Under the pieces are notes generated by a model that made no database searches, was not told where the DNA came from, and saw only the letters and a list, made by a program, of their open reading frames with translations. This document shows positions 12,376 to 23,973 of a stretch of 64,000 bases of DNA, piece by piece. Positions within the stretch are counted from its first letter, which is position 1, and each line of letters opens with the position of its first letter. The translations under genes and the position numbers were made by a program. The DNA comes from Mimachlamys varia. Taxonomy: Eukaryota; Mollusca; Bivalvia; Pectinida; Pectinidae. Where the stretch lies: contig OX392529.1 in assembly GCA_947623455.1 (NCBI GenBank), positions 62,433,686 to 62,497,685 on the forward strand, in the 5' to 3' direction.

Positions 12376-13265
12376 TATCTCCCCTTAAGATCTATAGTTA
12401 TTAGAAGGCCCTTTTATCAATTATAACGTAATCCAATTAAGAAAATAATGGATTCTGCGTGAGATCTTACAAGACAATGAGAAAAAAATAAAAATTGTGT
12501 TAATTTTCGGAGTAAGTAAATTACATCATTCCAAAAAAAAAGTATGTGAAATACAGACTTTGGCGTTTGTTTTCGTTTTCAACCAGATATATTGTGCCGG
12601 ATGTCTGAAAGTACAGGATAAAATATCTACGTGGTAGGTATCTAGTATTTGTGTCTGAAACTTGATACTTTTCTGCAAACACTATCACATTGCCTAGAGA
12701 AACACTGAATGTATAATTTCCTATTTTTCGAGCGAAGTACACCGAGTCTCGCTTATCACTTTTCTGTATTACAATATTTCTGCATACCCATTAATGATAA
12801 ACGTAAGGATATGCATACCTCGTAGGTGTAGGGTTTCAAAACTTCATAAACAATTACTAGTTGCTCAGTCAAGCCATTATCAGAACTTTCCATAACGAAC
12901 TTCTAGACATTTGAAAATATCTAGGAGAAATAAATATGAAATTTTGTTCGTATACATTTAACGGTTTAGTGAAATCAGAGACATATAAGGCCTTTGTAAT
13001 TAAGTAATATTAAATTGTTAGACACCCAGCCTGTGGATTATTTAGATTTATTTAGTTTGTATTTTCAATTTGACAAGAAATGGCGATTTTGTGATAGCGT
13101 CATGTTAAGTATTTTGTATCGTTATTTTTTTTGTGAGAGAAATGTATTAAAAAGACATAAATCATCGCAAACCATGGCTAGACAGTTACCTAAATTTTTT
13201 GTAATGATATATGTTAATTATACTTACTGAATTCTCACATATTTAACGATACATTGAAACAAAAA
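12376..13265. other. Gene-free AT-rich sequence
   Basis: No gene or repeat family recognised. The frames present are under 75 codons and low in complexity. Confidence 0.4.
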
Positions 13266-13267
13266 AA

Positions 13268-13735
13268 CAAATCTGCTCACCCAACAAAACTAGTATATCT
13301 GATCACACAACAAAGCTGGTATATCTGCTCACACAACAAATTGGTATATCTGCTCACACAACAAAACTGGTATATCTGCTCACATAACAAAACTGGTATA
13401 TCTGCTCACTCAACAAAACTGGTATATCTGCCCACCCAACAAAACTGGTATATCTGCCCACACAACAAAACTGGTATATCTGCTCACACAACAAAACTGG
13501 TATATCTGCTCATCCAACAAAATTGGTATATTTGCTCATCCAACAAACCTGGTATATTTGCTCATCCAACAAAACTGGTATACCTGCTAACCCAACAAAA
13601 CTGGTAAATCTGCTCACCCAACAAAACTGGTATATCTGCTCACCCATCAAAACTGGTATATCTGCTCACACAACAAAACTGGTATATCTGCTCATCCAAC
13701 AAAACTGGTATATCTGTTCACACAACAAAACTGGA
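13268..13735. repeat. 26-bp minisatellite
   Basis: About 18 tandem copies of a 26-bp unit containing caacaaaactggtatatctg, followed by ctcac or ctcat. Copies differ by single substitutions. A degenerate half-copy (gtgtatctgctcactcaaca) recurs at 13854-13874 outside the array. Open frames through it are artefacts. Confidence 0.92.
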
Positions 13736-13739
13736 TTTA

Positions 13740-15015
13740 AAAACTGAAAAGAATTTAAGGAAAGTTCCTTAGCTAAGGATTGTCCCCTTAAATTCTGTAA
13801 TGCTTTTCTATTGAGATGTTTAAGTTAAGGAATGTTGATGAAACCGGGGCCTGGTGTATCTGCTCACTCAACAACAACTCCAACAGTATTTGTGGATATC
13901 AATAAATCGATTTATATATATATATATCAAAAATTGTTTCCTGATTTCCATTTTTCATTCATGGAAATCAATAAATAATTATTGATAACCACACGTAATT
14001 AGATTCGTCATAAGGACGTATATATGTTTGTCACATACAAATATATATACATCCCTGTGAATACACAATAAATAAATTAACCAATCTTTATATTATGAAT
14101 ACATGCAATTCATTAATCAATCATTAAAATGTTGATATAGTACATATTGTAAATATTTCCAGATAGTGTATTTGTGCTTGGCAACTATTCAACAGTCTAG
14201 CTTCAAGCTTGTAAACAACAAAATCAATTGTTGTCGAGTTTGTGCATGCATGGCTGTTTAATTGTGGTCCATATGTGAAACACTGATAGAGAATATTAAT
14301 GAATTGGTGCATTTAAGGTAAACAATTCAAAAAGCATCAATACCACAAACGTAACGGAAGAAAAATCTTTGCAATGAGAATGATTTATCATCATTTCTGA
14401 ATACGAATTCAAAGCTGATCGAGGCCCTACTGTACTCCTCTACTGCCCGATCGCGCCGCCATGTTTTGTTTACAACAAGAAACTTTAATTTAGATTCGCT
14501 AATTCGTTTCAGCATAATCTTGAGCAACACATGAAAACCTGAAAACTATTAAATATGCCTAAATATCACATCTTGGTATTATGGCGCATAATTCTCAAGC
14601 TTATTAAACCATATATTCCATATTTGTACAAATCTGAAAACCGTTTCGCGCCTGCAGAGAAACGGTGTACGATGACTGTGCTTTCGTTACATATTTAAAA
14701 ATCTGTTTACTGATAAAATATCACTTATATTCAGATAAGGTCGGTTTAAACGTATACAATGAATATCTGTCTATGCATTTTGTAAATGAATTATTATATT
14801 TATCAATCAATAAAATAGGAATTGATCGTTGAACAGCACTGTATATGAAATGGTATGCATTTGTTCGCTTTAAATGTAAATTTAATAAAATTATTGCATA
14901 GATAAGGATACAATTTTAGAATAATTACAAAATTCCATGTTCCAACTTTACTTGTTCGATGTCTGAACTGTTTCCAAACAACAGAAAATATTTTATAACA
15001 AGATTAAAGTCAGGT
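13740..15015. other. Gene-free sequence
   Basis: AT-rich and non-coding as far as I can see. A short hairpin-like block at 13750-13795 (gaatttaagg paired with ccttaaattc) may be a small repeat relic. A minus-strand YY1-like motif (aaacatggcggcgcg, around 14455) could mark a promoter, but no gene follows. Confidence 0.35.
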
Positions 15016-15019
15016 AAGA

Positions 15020-15026
15020 AAACACA
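15020..15026 (+). promoter_or_regulatory. Candidate histone H1 box (AAACACA)
   Basis: AAACACA is the classic distal element of H1 promoters, usually near -100. It now sits about 2.87 kb from the H1 start codon. If the foldback-like element (15065-17765) is removed, it falls roughly 110 bp upstream of the likely H1 start site, where such a box is expected. The motif is short in an AT-rich sequence, so chance remains possible. Confidence 0.45.
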
Positions 15027-15054
15027 AACATAGAAATATAGCAAACATGCAGAA

Positions 15055-15064
15055 TTCAGCGAGC
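15055..15064. repeat. Left target-site duplication
   Basis: TTCAGCGAGC, repeated in direct orientation at 17766-17775. The pair brackets the inverted-repeat element exactly (one base of ambiguity), as expected for a 9-10 bp target duplication. Confidence 0.75.
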
Positions 15065-15076
15065 GGCATGACGAAT

Positions 15077-15190
15077 TACCCAAATCTACCCAAATCTACC
15101 CAAATCTTACCCAAATCTACCCAAATCTACCCAAATCTTACCCAAATCTACCCAAATCTTACCCAAATCTACCCAAATCTTACCCAAATC
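15077..15190. repeat. Outer array of left foldback arm
   Basis: About ten copies of acccaaatct(t/-)a, an 11-12 bp unit. It is the reverse complement of the gatttgggta arrays at 17032-17345 and 17651-17753. It resembles a G-rich telomere repeat in texture only; it is not TTAGGG. Confidence 0.9.
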
Positions 15191-15649
15191 GTACAAGTAC
15201 ACCACAATTATAAAAAAAAACAATAGCATTATTAATTATTATACGCAAATTTTTGATGGTCGACGCGTTTTCTCCAGGTTTTAGTAAACCAAACATGAGT
15301 AAGGTTTATCTCCCCTATATCACGCATGGCAAAGAAATTACCAACGTTATATATCTGTATTGTGCTTTAGGCCTATTATAATATTTATCAATTTGTTAAA
15401 TAATATAGATAAAGAAACATTAGAAATGCAATAATCAATAGACGTTATATAATCATCACATCACCCAAATCTACTTAAACCTTACCTAAGACTTACCCAA
15501 ATCACGGACTTAGATAGCAATCAATTCTAAGTCCATGCCTAAATCTACCCAAATCTTGCCCAATATTCAGTTTAGTTCAATTGATAGGTATAACGTGACA
15601 TGCATAAAATAATCATTCTATATAATAATTCCTTTGATAAGTATAATGG

Positions 15650-16612
15650 GACATTTATCAAACGATCGTTTTTATTCATTTTATAAATTTAACACGGGCA
15701 TATATAAAACGATCGTTTTTATTCATTTTATAAATATAACACGGGCATATATAAAACGATCGTTTTTATTCATTTTATAAATATAACGGGGCATATATAA
15801 AACGATCGTTTTTATTCATTTGATAATAGAAACGGGACATGTATAAAACGATCGTTTTTATTCATTTTATAAATATAACACGGGGCATATATTAAACGAT
15901 CGTTTTTATTCATTTTATAATAAAAACGGGACATGTATAAAACGATCGTTTTTATTCATTCAATAAGTATAACAGGACATGTATCAAACGATCGTTTTTA
16001 TTCATTTGATAATAAAAACGAGACATGTATCAAACGATCGTTTTTATTCATTTTATAATAGAAACGGGACATGTATAAAACGATCGTTTTTATTCATTTG
16101 ATAATAGAAACGGGACATGTATAAAACGATCGTTTTTATTCATTTGATAATAGAAACGGGACATGTATAAAACGATCGTTTTTATTCATTTGATAATAGA
16201 AACGGGACATGTATAAAACGATCGTTTTTATTCATTTGATAATAGAAACGGGACATGTATAAAACGATCGTTTTTATTCATTTGATAAGTATAACGGGAC
16301 ATGTATCAAACGATCGTTTTTATTCATTTGATATTAGAAACGGGACATGTATCAAACGATCGTTTTTATTCATTTGATAAGTATAACGGGACATGTATCA
16401 AACGATCGTTTTTATTAATTTGATAATAGAAACGGGACATGTATAAAACGATCGTTTTTATTCATTTGATAATAGAAACGGGACATGTATCAAACGATCG
16501 TTTTTATTCATTTGATAAGTATAACGGGACATGTATCAAACGATCGTTTTTATTAATTTGATAATAGAAACGGGACATGTATAAAACGATCGTTTTTATT
16601 CATTTGATAAGT
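15650..16612. repeat. 46-bp satellite with AAACGATCGTTT palindrome
   Basis: About 21 copies of a unit near 46 bp, with core aaaacgatcgtttttattca then tttgataatagaaacgggac and atgtat. Most copies contain the 12-bp perfect palindrome AAACGATCGTTT or its 10-bp core. Two subtypes (ataatagaaa and ataagtataa spacers) are interspersed, and left-end copies are more diverged. It occupies the loop of the foldback-like element. Confidence 0.93.
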
Positions 16613-17031
16613 TGTTACTATACAGCATAATTAGTGTGATGTAAACATGTTTACTATATTCGTCGCTTTCATATAACCCAATTGATATTGTGACACTAAT
16701 TAGTAAATAACACAAGTCTGTTATCTGGAGTCCAGCTTCATTGTGGACTGGGGCCAATATACTTGGTCGTGTCCTGGGGGCTACTACAATATACGAGGAA
16801 CTCAGATACTGATAACGAACGTGAACAAAAGAGACCTATGTCAATCAATTAGTCCATGTTAAGTGTCAATAAACATCTAACAACATATATTTATAATAAA
16901 TTATTCGCTAAGTACGAAGGATCTTTGTAAAATGTATAATTGTCTATCAGTGTAATCATTCGTTGTTGAAATGTTGATTGCATAATTTTTAGAAACGTAT
17001 ATATATACTCTCTGGTAATAGGTTATTTGTG

Positions 17032-17345
17032 AGATTTGGGTAAAATTTAGGTAGATTTGGGTAAGATTTGGGTAAGATTAAGGTAAATTTGGATAAGATT
17101 TGGGTAGATTTGGGTAGATTTAGGAAGATTTGGGTAGATTTGGGTAAGATTTAGGTAGATTCGGGTAAGATTTGGGTAGATTTGGGTAAGATTTAGGTAG
17201 ATTTGGGTAAGATTTGGGTAGATTTGGGTAAGATTAAGGTAGATTTGGATAAGATTTGGGTAGATTTGGGTAAGATTTGGGTAGATTTGGGTAGATTTGG
17301 GTAAGATTTGGGTAGATTTGGGTAAGATTTTAGTATATTTGGGTA
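17032..17345. repeat. Inner array of right foldback arm
   Basis: About 27 copies of gatttgggta with one-base length variants (gatttgggtaa). It has expanded relative to its counterpart in the left arm (15466-15566), so the two arms have changed length independently. Confidence 0.9.
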
Positions 17346-17650
17346 ATGTGATTTTTATATTATGAAATATAAGCTTTTCGAGCACGACAATTTTCTATTG
17401 ATTATTGCATTTATATTGTTTCTATAGTTATATTATTTAACATGATTGATATTATGATTAGTACGATATAGAAATAGAAATATAGTCACGTTTTGCTGAT
17501 AATATTCTTTGTCATGCGTGATACAGGGGAGATAACCCTTACTGAAGTTTGGATGGCTAAAATCAGGAGAAACGACATCCATCATCAAAATTTGCGAATA
17601 ATTAATTAATAAAGCTATTGGTTTTCTTATAATTGTGGTGTATTTTTACA

Positions 17651-17753
17651 ATTTGGGTAAAATTTGGGTAGATTTGGGTAGATTTGGGTAGATTTGGGTA
17701 AGATTTGGGTAGATTTGGGTAGATTTGGGTAAGATTTGGGTAGATTTGGGTAA
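17651..17753. repeat. Outer array of right foldback arm
   Basis: About nine copies of the gatttgggta unit ending at the conserved ggtaattcgtcgcgcc terminus. The mirror of 15077-15190. Confidence 0.9.
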
Positions 17754-17765
17754 TTCGTCGCGCCC

Positions 17766-17775
17766 TTCAGCGAGC
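17766..17775. repeat. Right target-site duplication
   Basis: TTCAGCGAGC, identical to 15055-15064, just outside the right inverted terminus. Confidence 0.75.
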
Positions 17776-17811
17776 ACTTGGTGGAGGGGCTCTCTCCGAG
17801 GTTCGAGCGAA

Positions 17812-17822
17812 ATGCATATATG
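17812..17822 (+). promoter_or_regulatory. TATA-like element of histone H1
   Basis: ATGCATATATGG lies about 70 bp upstream of the H1 start codon. It is about 30 bp upstream of a plausible initiator (cgtcattctc, around 17841-17850). Spacing fits a short 5' leader typical of replication-dependent histone genes. There is no experimental start site. Confidence 0.5.
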
Positions 17823-17887
17823 GCGGCAACGCAAAATTTTCGTCATTCTCGGTTCAACACTCGAAGGATAAACAACAAGCACTCATC

Positions 17888-18436
17888 ATGTCTGACGCAG
17901 CAGTTAAAGCACCAGCTAAGGCGAAGAAGGCCAGCAAGCCCAAGGCTCCTCCAGCTCACCCAACATACATCTCGATGATCAAAAGCGCTATTGGTGCTTT
18001 AAAGGAGAGGAAAGGATCATCAAAAGCGGCGATACTGAAGTACATCTTGGCTAACTTCAAAGTCGGCAGCGATGCCAAAGCTGTCGGCTCCCGAGTTAAA
18101 TTAGCCCTTAAAAGCGGGCTTGTCAAGAAAGACATTATTCAGTCGAAAGGTACAGGTGCATCTGGATCTTTCAAGTTGGTAGAGAAGCCAAAGACGGCAA
18201 AGAAAGTCGTGAAGAAAGCCGCCAAGAAGCCAGCAGCCAAAAAGGTGAAGAAGCCAAAGAAGGCAGCAACAACCCCAAAAAAGGCCGCCGCCAAGAAACC
18301 TAAGGCAGCGAAGAAATCCAAGTCTCCAAAGAAAGCTTCAAAATCGCCAAAGAAGACGAAAGCTGCTGCTAAGCCTAAGGCAAAGAAGCCCGCTGCCAAG
18401 AAATCTGTAAAGAAGGCCGCACCAAAGAAGAAGTGA
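17888..18436 (+). CDS. H1: Histone H1 linker histone
   Basis: An intronless 182-residue linker histone. It binds nucleosomal DNA at the entry/exit site and compacts chromatin. A short Ala/Lys/Pro N-tail (1-22) precedes the winged-helix globular domain (about 23-98), which has the hallmark segments HPTYISMIKSAI, LKERKGSS, AILKYI and the GTGASGSFKL wing. The long C-tail is almost entirely Lys, Ala and Pro, with KSPKK motifs near 143-155 that are typical cyclin-dependent kinase and DNA-binding repeats. Length suits an invertebrate H1. The start is the first ATG, preceded by a short leader and TATA-like box. A 3' stem-loop 36 bp after the stop marks it as replication-dependent. No core histone gene occurs elsewhere in the window. 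The foldback-like element ends 122 bp upstream. Confidence 0.97.
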   Translation: MSDAAVKAPAKAKKASKPKAPPAHPTYISMIKSAIGALKERKGSSKAAILKYILANFKVGSDAKAVGSRVKLALKSGLVKKDIIQSKGTGASGSFKLVEKPKTAKKVVKKAAKKPAAKKVKKPKKAATTPKKAAAKKPKAAKKSKSPKKASKSPKKTKAAAKPKAKKPAAKKSVKKAAPKKK

Positions 18437-18472
18437 ACTCTTCCTCATATCGATGCTGTTGCATCAATCAAA

Positions 18473-18488
18473 AGCCCTTTTTAGGGCT
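18473..18488 (+). terminator. Histone mRNA 3' stem-loop
   Basis: AGCCCT-TTTT-AGGGCT: a perfect 6-bp stem with a 4-nt loop, preceded by CAAA and followed by ACCCA. This is the SLBP-binding hairpin that directs non-polyadenylated 3' processing of cell-cycle histone mRNAs. A purine-rich caaaaag about 12 nt downstream may be the U7-pairing element. Confidence 0.93.
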
Positions 18489-18499
18489 ACCCAAATTCC

Positions 18500-19425
18500 T
18501 CAAAAAGCCTTTCAGTCGCTCGAATCAAACGCATTATATACAGATCGAAATTTCAATACTTATCCAATTTACACAGGCTCCCGAGTTGATTGCCTCGTGT
18601 GCATTCTTATACTGATGTGCATAAAGCTTCATGCACGGCACAAAGAAAAAAATACCTACTGAAAGGGAAATTCTTGCATTAGCAGTGACCTATGCTGCAG
18701 TACCAGTTGTTAAAAGGATGATTAGCTAAACACTATTGAAGACGACATCTTTCAAACTTTAATAATTTTTTCAATATGCAAGTTACAATCTTAAAATAAT
18801 TTTGTATGTAAATTAACGATATTAGGTATTTGATAATTATATCTATGGTTTCATTTTCAAGTTATAGGATAATTACAATTTGCGCTGATTAAGCTTATCA
18901 TCTTTTGAACAAATGGGACTTGGTAATTATAATGCTATATATATATAGTTAGGCTCCAAATAACATTTGTAATATATAAATACTTTAAAAAATAACAAAC
19001 GATAATCAGTTGTCTACGTCATTCGTTGAGCATACTCACTATTACCGGCATAAGCATGCACGAGTTATCTTTCTTGTCGATAAGTTCGTCGACTGTTATT
19101 GAGATCTTACTACGTAGACATTGAATCTTGACATCCATATTTGAAAAAGTTCGAATCCCAATCTAAATAAGTGCCGATTTTAATACGTTGAATTTAAAAT
19201 AAGGACGCATACTACAAGGTGTTTCCATGTGTTGGAAGAACTATATTTCTCATCCAATACACCAAACTGGATTTTCCCTAATAAAGTGATCAATTTTAAA
19301 TAATAGCTTAAAGAATATCTATAAGGTATACCTTTTTTGGAATCGCGTATTTCATCCGGAAATTTTGTCCATATTAAAGAACATATATTTATCAAGTAAG
19401 TATCATTTTAGCAGGTCTGATATTA
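18500..19425. other. Gene-free AT-rich sequence
   Basis: Downstream flank of histone H1. I see no gene, RNA or repeat family. Confidence 0.45.
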
Positions 19426-19429
19426 AGGC

Positions 19430-20310
19430 AGACCTAATACTTTTATAACATACTTTTTATTTATATAAAAGACTTTTTATATTTATATAACAAACTTTAT
19501 ATGTACATTATAAAGTAGAACTGATATTAATATTATATAGCAGACCTGATATTTATATTATATATCAGACCTTATATTCATATTATATAGCAGACCTGAT
19601 ATTTATATTATATAGAAGACCTTATATTCATATTATATAGCAGACCTGATATTTATATTATATAGCAGATCCTATGTTTATATTATATAGCAGACCTGAT
19701 ATTTATATCATATATCAGACCTTATACTTATATTATATAGAAGACCTGATATTTATATTATATAGCAGACCTGATATTTATATTCTATAGCAGACCTTAT
19801 ACTTATATTATATATCAGACCTTATACTTATATTATATAGAAGACCTGATATTTATATTATATATCAGACCTTATACTTATATTATATAGAAGACCTGAT
19901 ATTTATATCATATAGCAGACCTGAAAATAATATAGCAGATATGATATTTATATTATATTGCAGAACTTATTGTTATATTAAATATACCTGATATTTATAT
20001 TATATAGCAGACCTGATATTTATATCATATAGCAGACCTGAAAATAATATAGCAGATATGATATTTATATTATATTGCAGAACTTATTGTTATATTAAAT
20101 ATACCTGATATTTATATTATATAGCAGACTTGATATTTATATTATTTGGCCGGCCTGATATTTATATCATATAGCAGACCTGAAAATAATATAGCAGATA
20201 TGATATTTATATTATATTGCAGAACTTATTGTTGTATTAAATATACCTGATATTTATATTATATAGCAGACCTAATATTTATACTATATAGCAGACCTGA
20301 TGTTTATATA
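19430..20310. repeat. AT-rich 25-bp minisatellite
   Basis: About 33 imperfect copies of a unit near 25 bp, cagacctgatatttatatta then tatag. Around 19910-20250 a longer higher-order unit of about 120 bp recurs three times, marked by gaaaataatatagcagat and attgcagaacttattgtt. Not coding. Confidence 0.88.
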
Positions 20311-21794
20311 GCTGACTTGATATTTTTATTTTTATTTCTATAGTCGTTTTGACCAGACGTGAAATGATGCCTATTTAATACTAAGGAACTGAATTAGCTC
20401 CATTGCTTGGTGTTATTTCAGTGAATGGAGACCCCCACAGAATCTTGCCGCTACAGCCGTCATAAGATTAATTTGATTTCAGACAAAGATGCAAGTTTCT
20501 GTAAATTCAATCTTATATGGCACACAGATCTAGAAAGGACCGTCGAATGTACATATCACCTACATAAAGAGAAACCAGTCTCTATTGAAAGTACTTTATA
20601 ATAGTGAACATAACTAGCATTGTACAATTACTGAATTCCCATTTATTTTATTTATTCAAAACGTGTGATATCCATCAAACATGTTTCATATATTTAAATT
20701 CGTATAGACCTTCCCTAATATTGGCAAATAAAAACGGGGATAGGTTTTCTTTTGTTTCATGAAGTGAATATACTTATTTCAGCTTCATTAGAGTTATATA
20801 TAACTACAGCCTAACTATAATTCTTAGCAAGAAGTTTTTGTCTCGGCCATTTTTTTTGACGTCAACGCAACAAGCAAAATGCAAGAAATGTGCCTGCAGG
20901 TGGAAAGTGGGTCTAGATATAGATATTCTACAATAACGTTACGTGAATGGTATGCATGTACGTAAATCCTCAACACGAACCAACAACACATTAATCTATT
21001 GGTCTGCTAATGCAATTCATCATAAAATATATATGGATTAAAAAATAACATCTATATATGCCACAATTTGGCAACTGGCTAGGGGTCAGTAACTCGGAGG
21101 GCAGTGGATGCGGTCGGAACGTGTTCAGTCAAGTGCTTGCTAAAGCTACATGTAGGCCTATTGAATTGCTAGTACATAGTTTTGCAAAACATCCAATGCG
21201 ATGTTGTAGGTTATTGAAACCAAAAAGCCAGAATGTTGTGAAATCTACATCACATAAATGCACTGACTAACTTTGGTTTTACTTTGGCCCTATATGATAA
21301 TGCTTGTTCCCTGGAGATTTCATCTTTCACAAAGAAAAAATAATAGTTTGAGGCACAGAGAGGATAACCTGTATGCAAATCAATTTTGTCTGTAAAATAT
21401 CTGCATAACAAATTTTATTGCGTTCGGCAAAACTGATGCATACGCCAGTTACGCATTTTATCAATAAACCGTTTGTTGTAAAACAGTGTTACAATCAGTA
21501 ACACATATCCGCAGATTTTCCCCGTCGGGTACCTGTCACCAGCCTTATCACTTCCCATATCCCCGGCAATTAACCTAACAATAAACACGATATATCCCTA
21601 CGCGTCCCTAAACCGCCATGAAGAGTTGCATGTTTAAGTACTTTTTCTGAATTTAAATTACGAAATAGCATAAAGTAAATGAAACTTTATATGAATAGAA
21701 TAACATCGCATTAACTTTCTCGCGAAATTGATATTAAATCTTATAAATTGGAAAACGGAAGTAAGGACTACATTTCATTGACCCCATTGTGCGA
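20311..21794. other. Gene-free sequence
   Basis: Nothing recognisable. A 70-codon frame at 21058-21270 has no known motif and no splice context. Confidence 0.4.
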
Positions 21795-21799
21795 ATCCC

Positions 21800-21948
21800 A
21801 AGATGGCCGGCTTAGCTTGGGAGAAAAATAGAACACCGTGCCATGTTTGAACATGAAGACGCGAAGATGAATTCTACAGTTATGGGAGTACAAAGTTTAG
21901 ATTACAGGAATTCCGAATTAATTGCTTGATTTGAGTTGCATTTGGAAG
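21800..21948 (+). promoter_or_regulatory. Candidate promoter and non-coding first exon of KMT2C-like gene
   Basis: AAGATGGCCG (21800-21809) is a YY1-type motif often found at animal transcription starts. About 140 bp later, TTTGGAAG meets a consensus donor GTAAGT (21949-21954). No long frame lies between, so this would be 5' untranslated sequence. The first coding exon found downstream is 6.6 kb away at 28558. The link to that gene is inference; a transcript end would settle it. Confidence 0.3.
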
Positions 21949-23957
21949 GTAAGTGTATACACGAATGGTTTTCCTGTGTTTGGATGTTTTATTGGCTTGG
22001 GACGTTTCCTCTCCTGATCAAATTCAGAGATTTTTTGCTTCCGAATTTTTATTTTGCATAATTTCCACCCCTGTTTTTTATCAAGCCAGTCGCTGTTTTC
22101 AGTTTTACACGTCTTATTAGATATGTTTTAGAATGATGTTTTGTTTTCTGTTCCTTTAAGCTCCTACTAGAGCTACCATTCCGGTGCCGTTTACCTGACT
22201 GAGGTTTCATGGCGAATCATCGACAAACGAGTTCGCCTGTGTACAGTAACACCGTTAAATATTCACCTTGGCTTCACGCTTTCTCACTCTCTTTCCATCG
22301 TATCTGACATCTGATTGACGAAAGAAATAATATAAACACATGCCAGGTTTGTATGGGTTGCAAATTTAAGCTTGTCTGCAACAGTTGTGAAAAATAAAGG
22401 ATTAGAACAGAGAATCGATGACGATCCATTATCAGAGTTCCCTCCCCCTAATATAGCTGTTGTAGTTTTACTTTATTTATTGATTTCCTGTTATTTTCGT
22501 CGTTATATCCTATTTTCCCTTTTCCGTTATTTAAATCTTCAGTTTCTGTATTATATGTCGGAATAGTGCTTGCTATTTTCACTGTTAACAGTGTAACAAA
22601 GTATGTCTCAATGTCTTCACTGATAATTAAAAACGCTAAAACAGAATGTAAATATGTTTTAGTTTAAATATATGTAGTGTTAGACTAAGAATTAAATTGC
22701 TTATGTGCATTGGTGTGGATATAGCCTGCTTCCAACAGATAATGACCGTTAATTGTTGTTTCAATGAAATAATTAAAAAGTACAATGTACAAATGTGTAG
22801 GGGGCCTACATGACAGGTATATATTTCCTGTGTTTTTGAATGGTTTGCAGTGAACTCAATTTCGGTTGAAATAACAAAAAAAAAACAAGATCATTTGGCA
22901 AAAACATGTTTTGTTTAGATTATACTGATATATTGAATTCTGATTTTTTAAAAATGTATGAAGGTGAACATATGCTGCCATACACAAATAGAAAGTAGAA
23001 GTATTTATTACAGGGGTAGAATTAAATTTTTTAGCAACTTCCATTTTGTGGCGAGTTGGTTAAATTCTAACTCACCAAATTAGAAACTTGCTTGCAATTT
23101 TGTAGGGATAATTAAAGCACTATGATGCATTCTGAATAAGTCTAACTTACAATTTAGTTCAGAAAATTGACTTAACTTTGTCAGGGTGTGTAAAATATAA
23201 CAGTTGTATTGTGATCAAATAACCTTTAAGACATTGCACTATTTGTGTGTGTATGTGTGGTTTCATTTCACGATTTGTTTTATACTTTCAATGACATTTT
23301 CGGATGCGTACAGATTTGAAAAATGTATACACCTTTCAACTGGCATTATATATATATATATACCCACTCGCCAAAAAATGCAAGTACAATAAGTTTCTAC
23401 TTGCAATTTTAGAAATCAACTCGCATTTGGCGTGTGTGCGAGTGATAAATTCAAACCCAGTGATAAATAAGAGGATGTTTAATAGTGGTCAGGGATCACT
23501 GTGACCTTGACACTGCACAAAAGGGATTCATTCCCATAATCGCATCAACCAATTTTTTTATTCAAATTTTTTTTACCTGTCCCTCTTTTAAAATAAGTCC
23601 ATCTTAGTTACTGTTGTCAACGTTCAGTGACTGATACTTACGTTTTCGACCAGGTTGCTTGATTTTCAGATTGAAATGGCAGTTCGCAATACTCAAAACA
23701 CTGATTTGGATGTTTTGTACGTAGAAAACACAAAAAGTTAATCCAATTCCTTTATGAATATTGCTGAGGGGTCCCCGGAAGAACACAGCAAAAATGGCAC
23801 TTGCAAAGTATGGCAATATGATGCACATGGTTGTATCTACTTCACATGTCATTGATCTTTATCAAAAGTCCATCTGGCCACATTTGTAGAGAAGTTGTGT
23901 CTTGCCATGGTCCATATATTGAGTTTGATATTCAATTGTTTATTTCAATCTAAAGGT

Positions 23958-23973
23958 GGGGGGGGGGGGGGGG
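23958..23973. repeat. Poly-G run
   Basis: Sixteen consecutive G. Can form quadruplex structures; the length is prone to sequencing error. Confidence 0.9.

Larger units (their letters stand above)
15065..17765. mobile_element. Foldback-like element with composite inverted arms
   Basis: A 2.7-kb element. The left end reads GGCATGACGAATTACCC and the right end, read inward, GGCGCGACGAATTACCC. Each arm runs in the same order: an outer array of (t)acccaaatct units, about 280 bp of unique sequence (15190-15465 against 17352-17645, clearly inverted copies), then an inner array (15466-15566 against 17032-17345). The loop (15567-17031) holds a 46-bp satellite. Long arms built of short tandem units plus a 9-10 bp target duplication resemble foldback/Mutator-type elements. 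No transposase is encoded. Superfamily is inference; the inverted structure and duplication are seen directly. Confidence 0.75.

Noticed and set aside
13254..13747. Open frames of 74 and 117 codons repeating YICSHNKTG
   Set aside because: Artefact of the 26-bp minisatellite; the two frames overlap and have no start context.
14327..14530. Minus-strand 67-codon frame near a YY1-like ATGGCGGCGCG motif
   Set aside because: No domain, no splice partners found; could be a promoter fragment but unsupported.
15650..16612. CRISPR-like regular spacing of a palindromic repeat
   Set aside because: No unique spacers: the whole 46-bp unit is repeated. The context is a eukaryotic transposon-like structure.
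17047..17385. 112-codon minus-strand frame rich in TQIYPNL
   Set aside because: Translation of the gatttgggta array in a foldback arm.
17032..17753. Interstitial telomere repeat
   Set aside because: The unit is gatttgggta, not TTAGGG, and mirrored copies show it belongs to the foldback arms.
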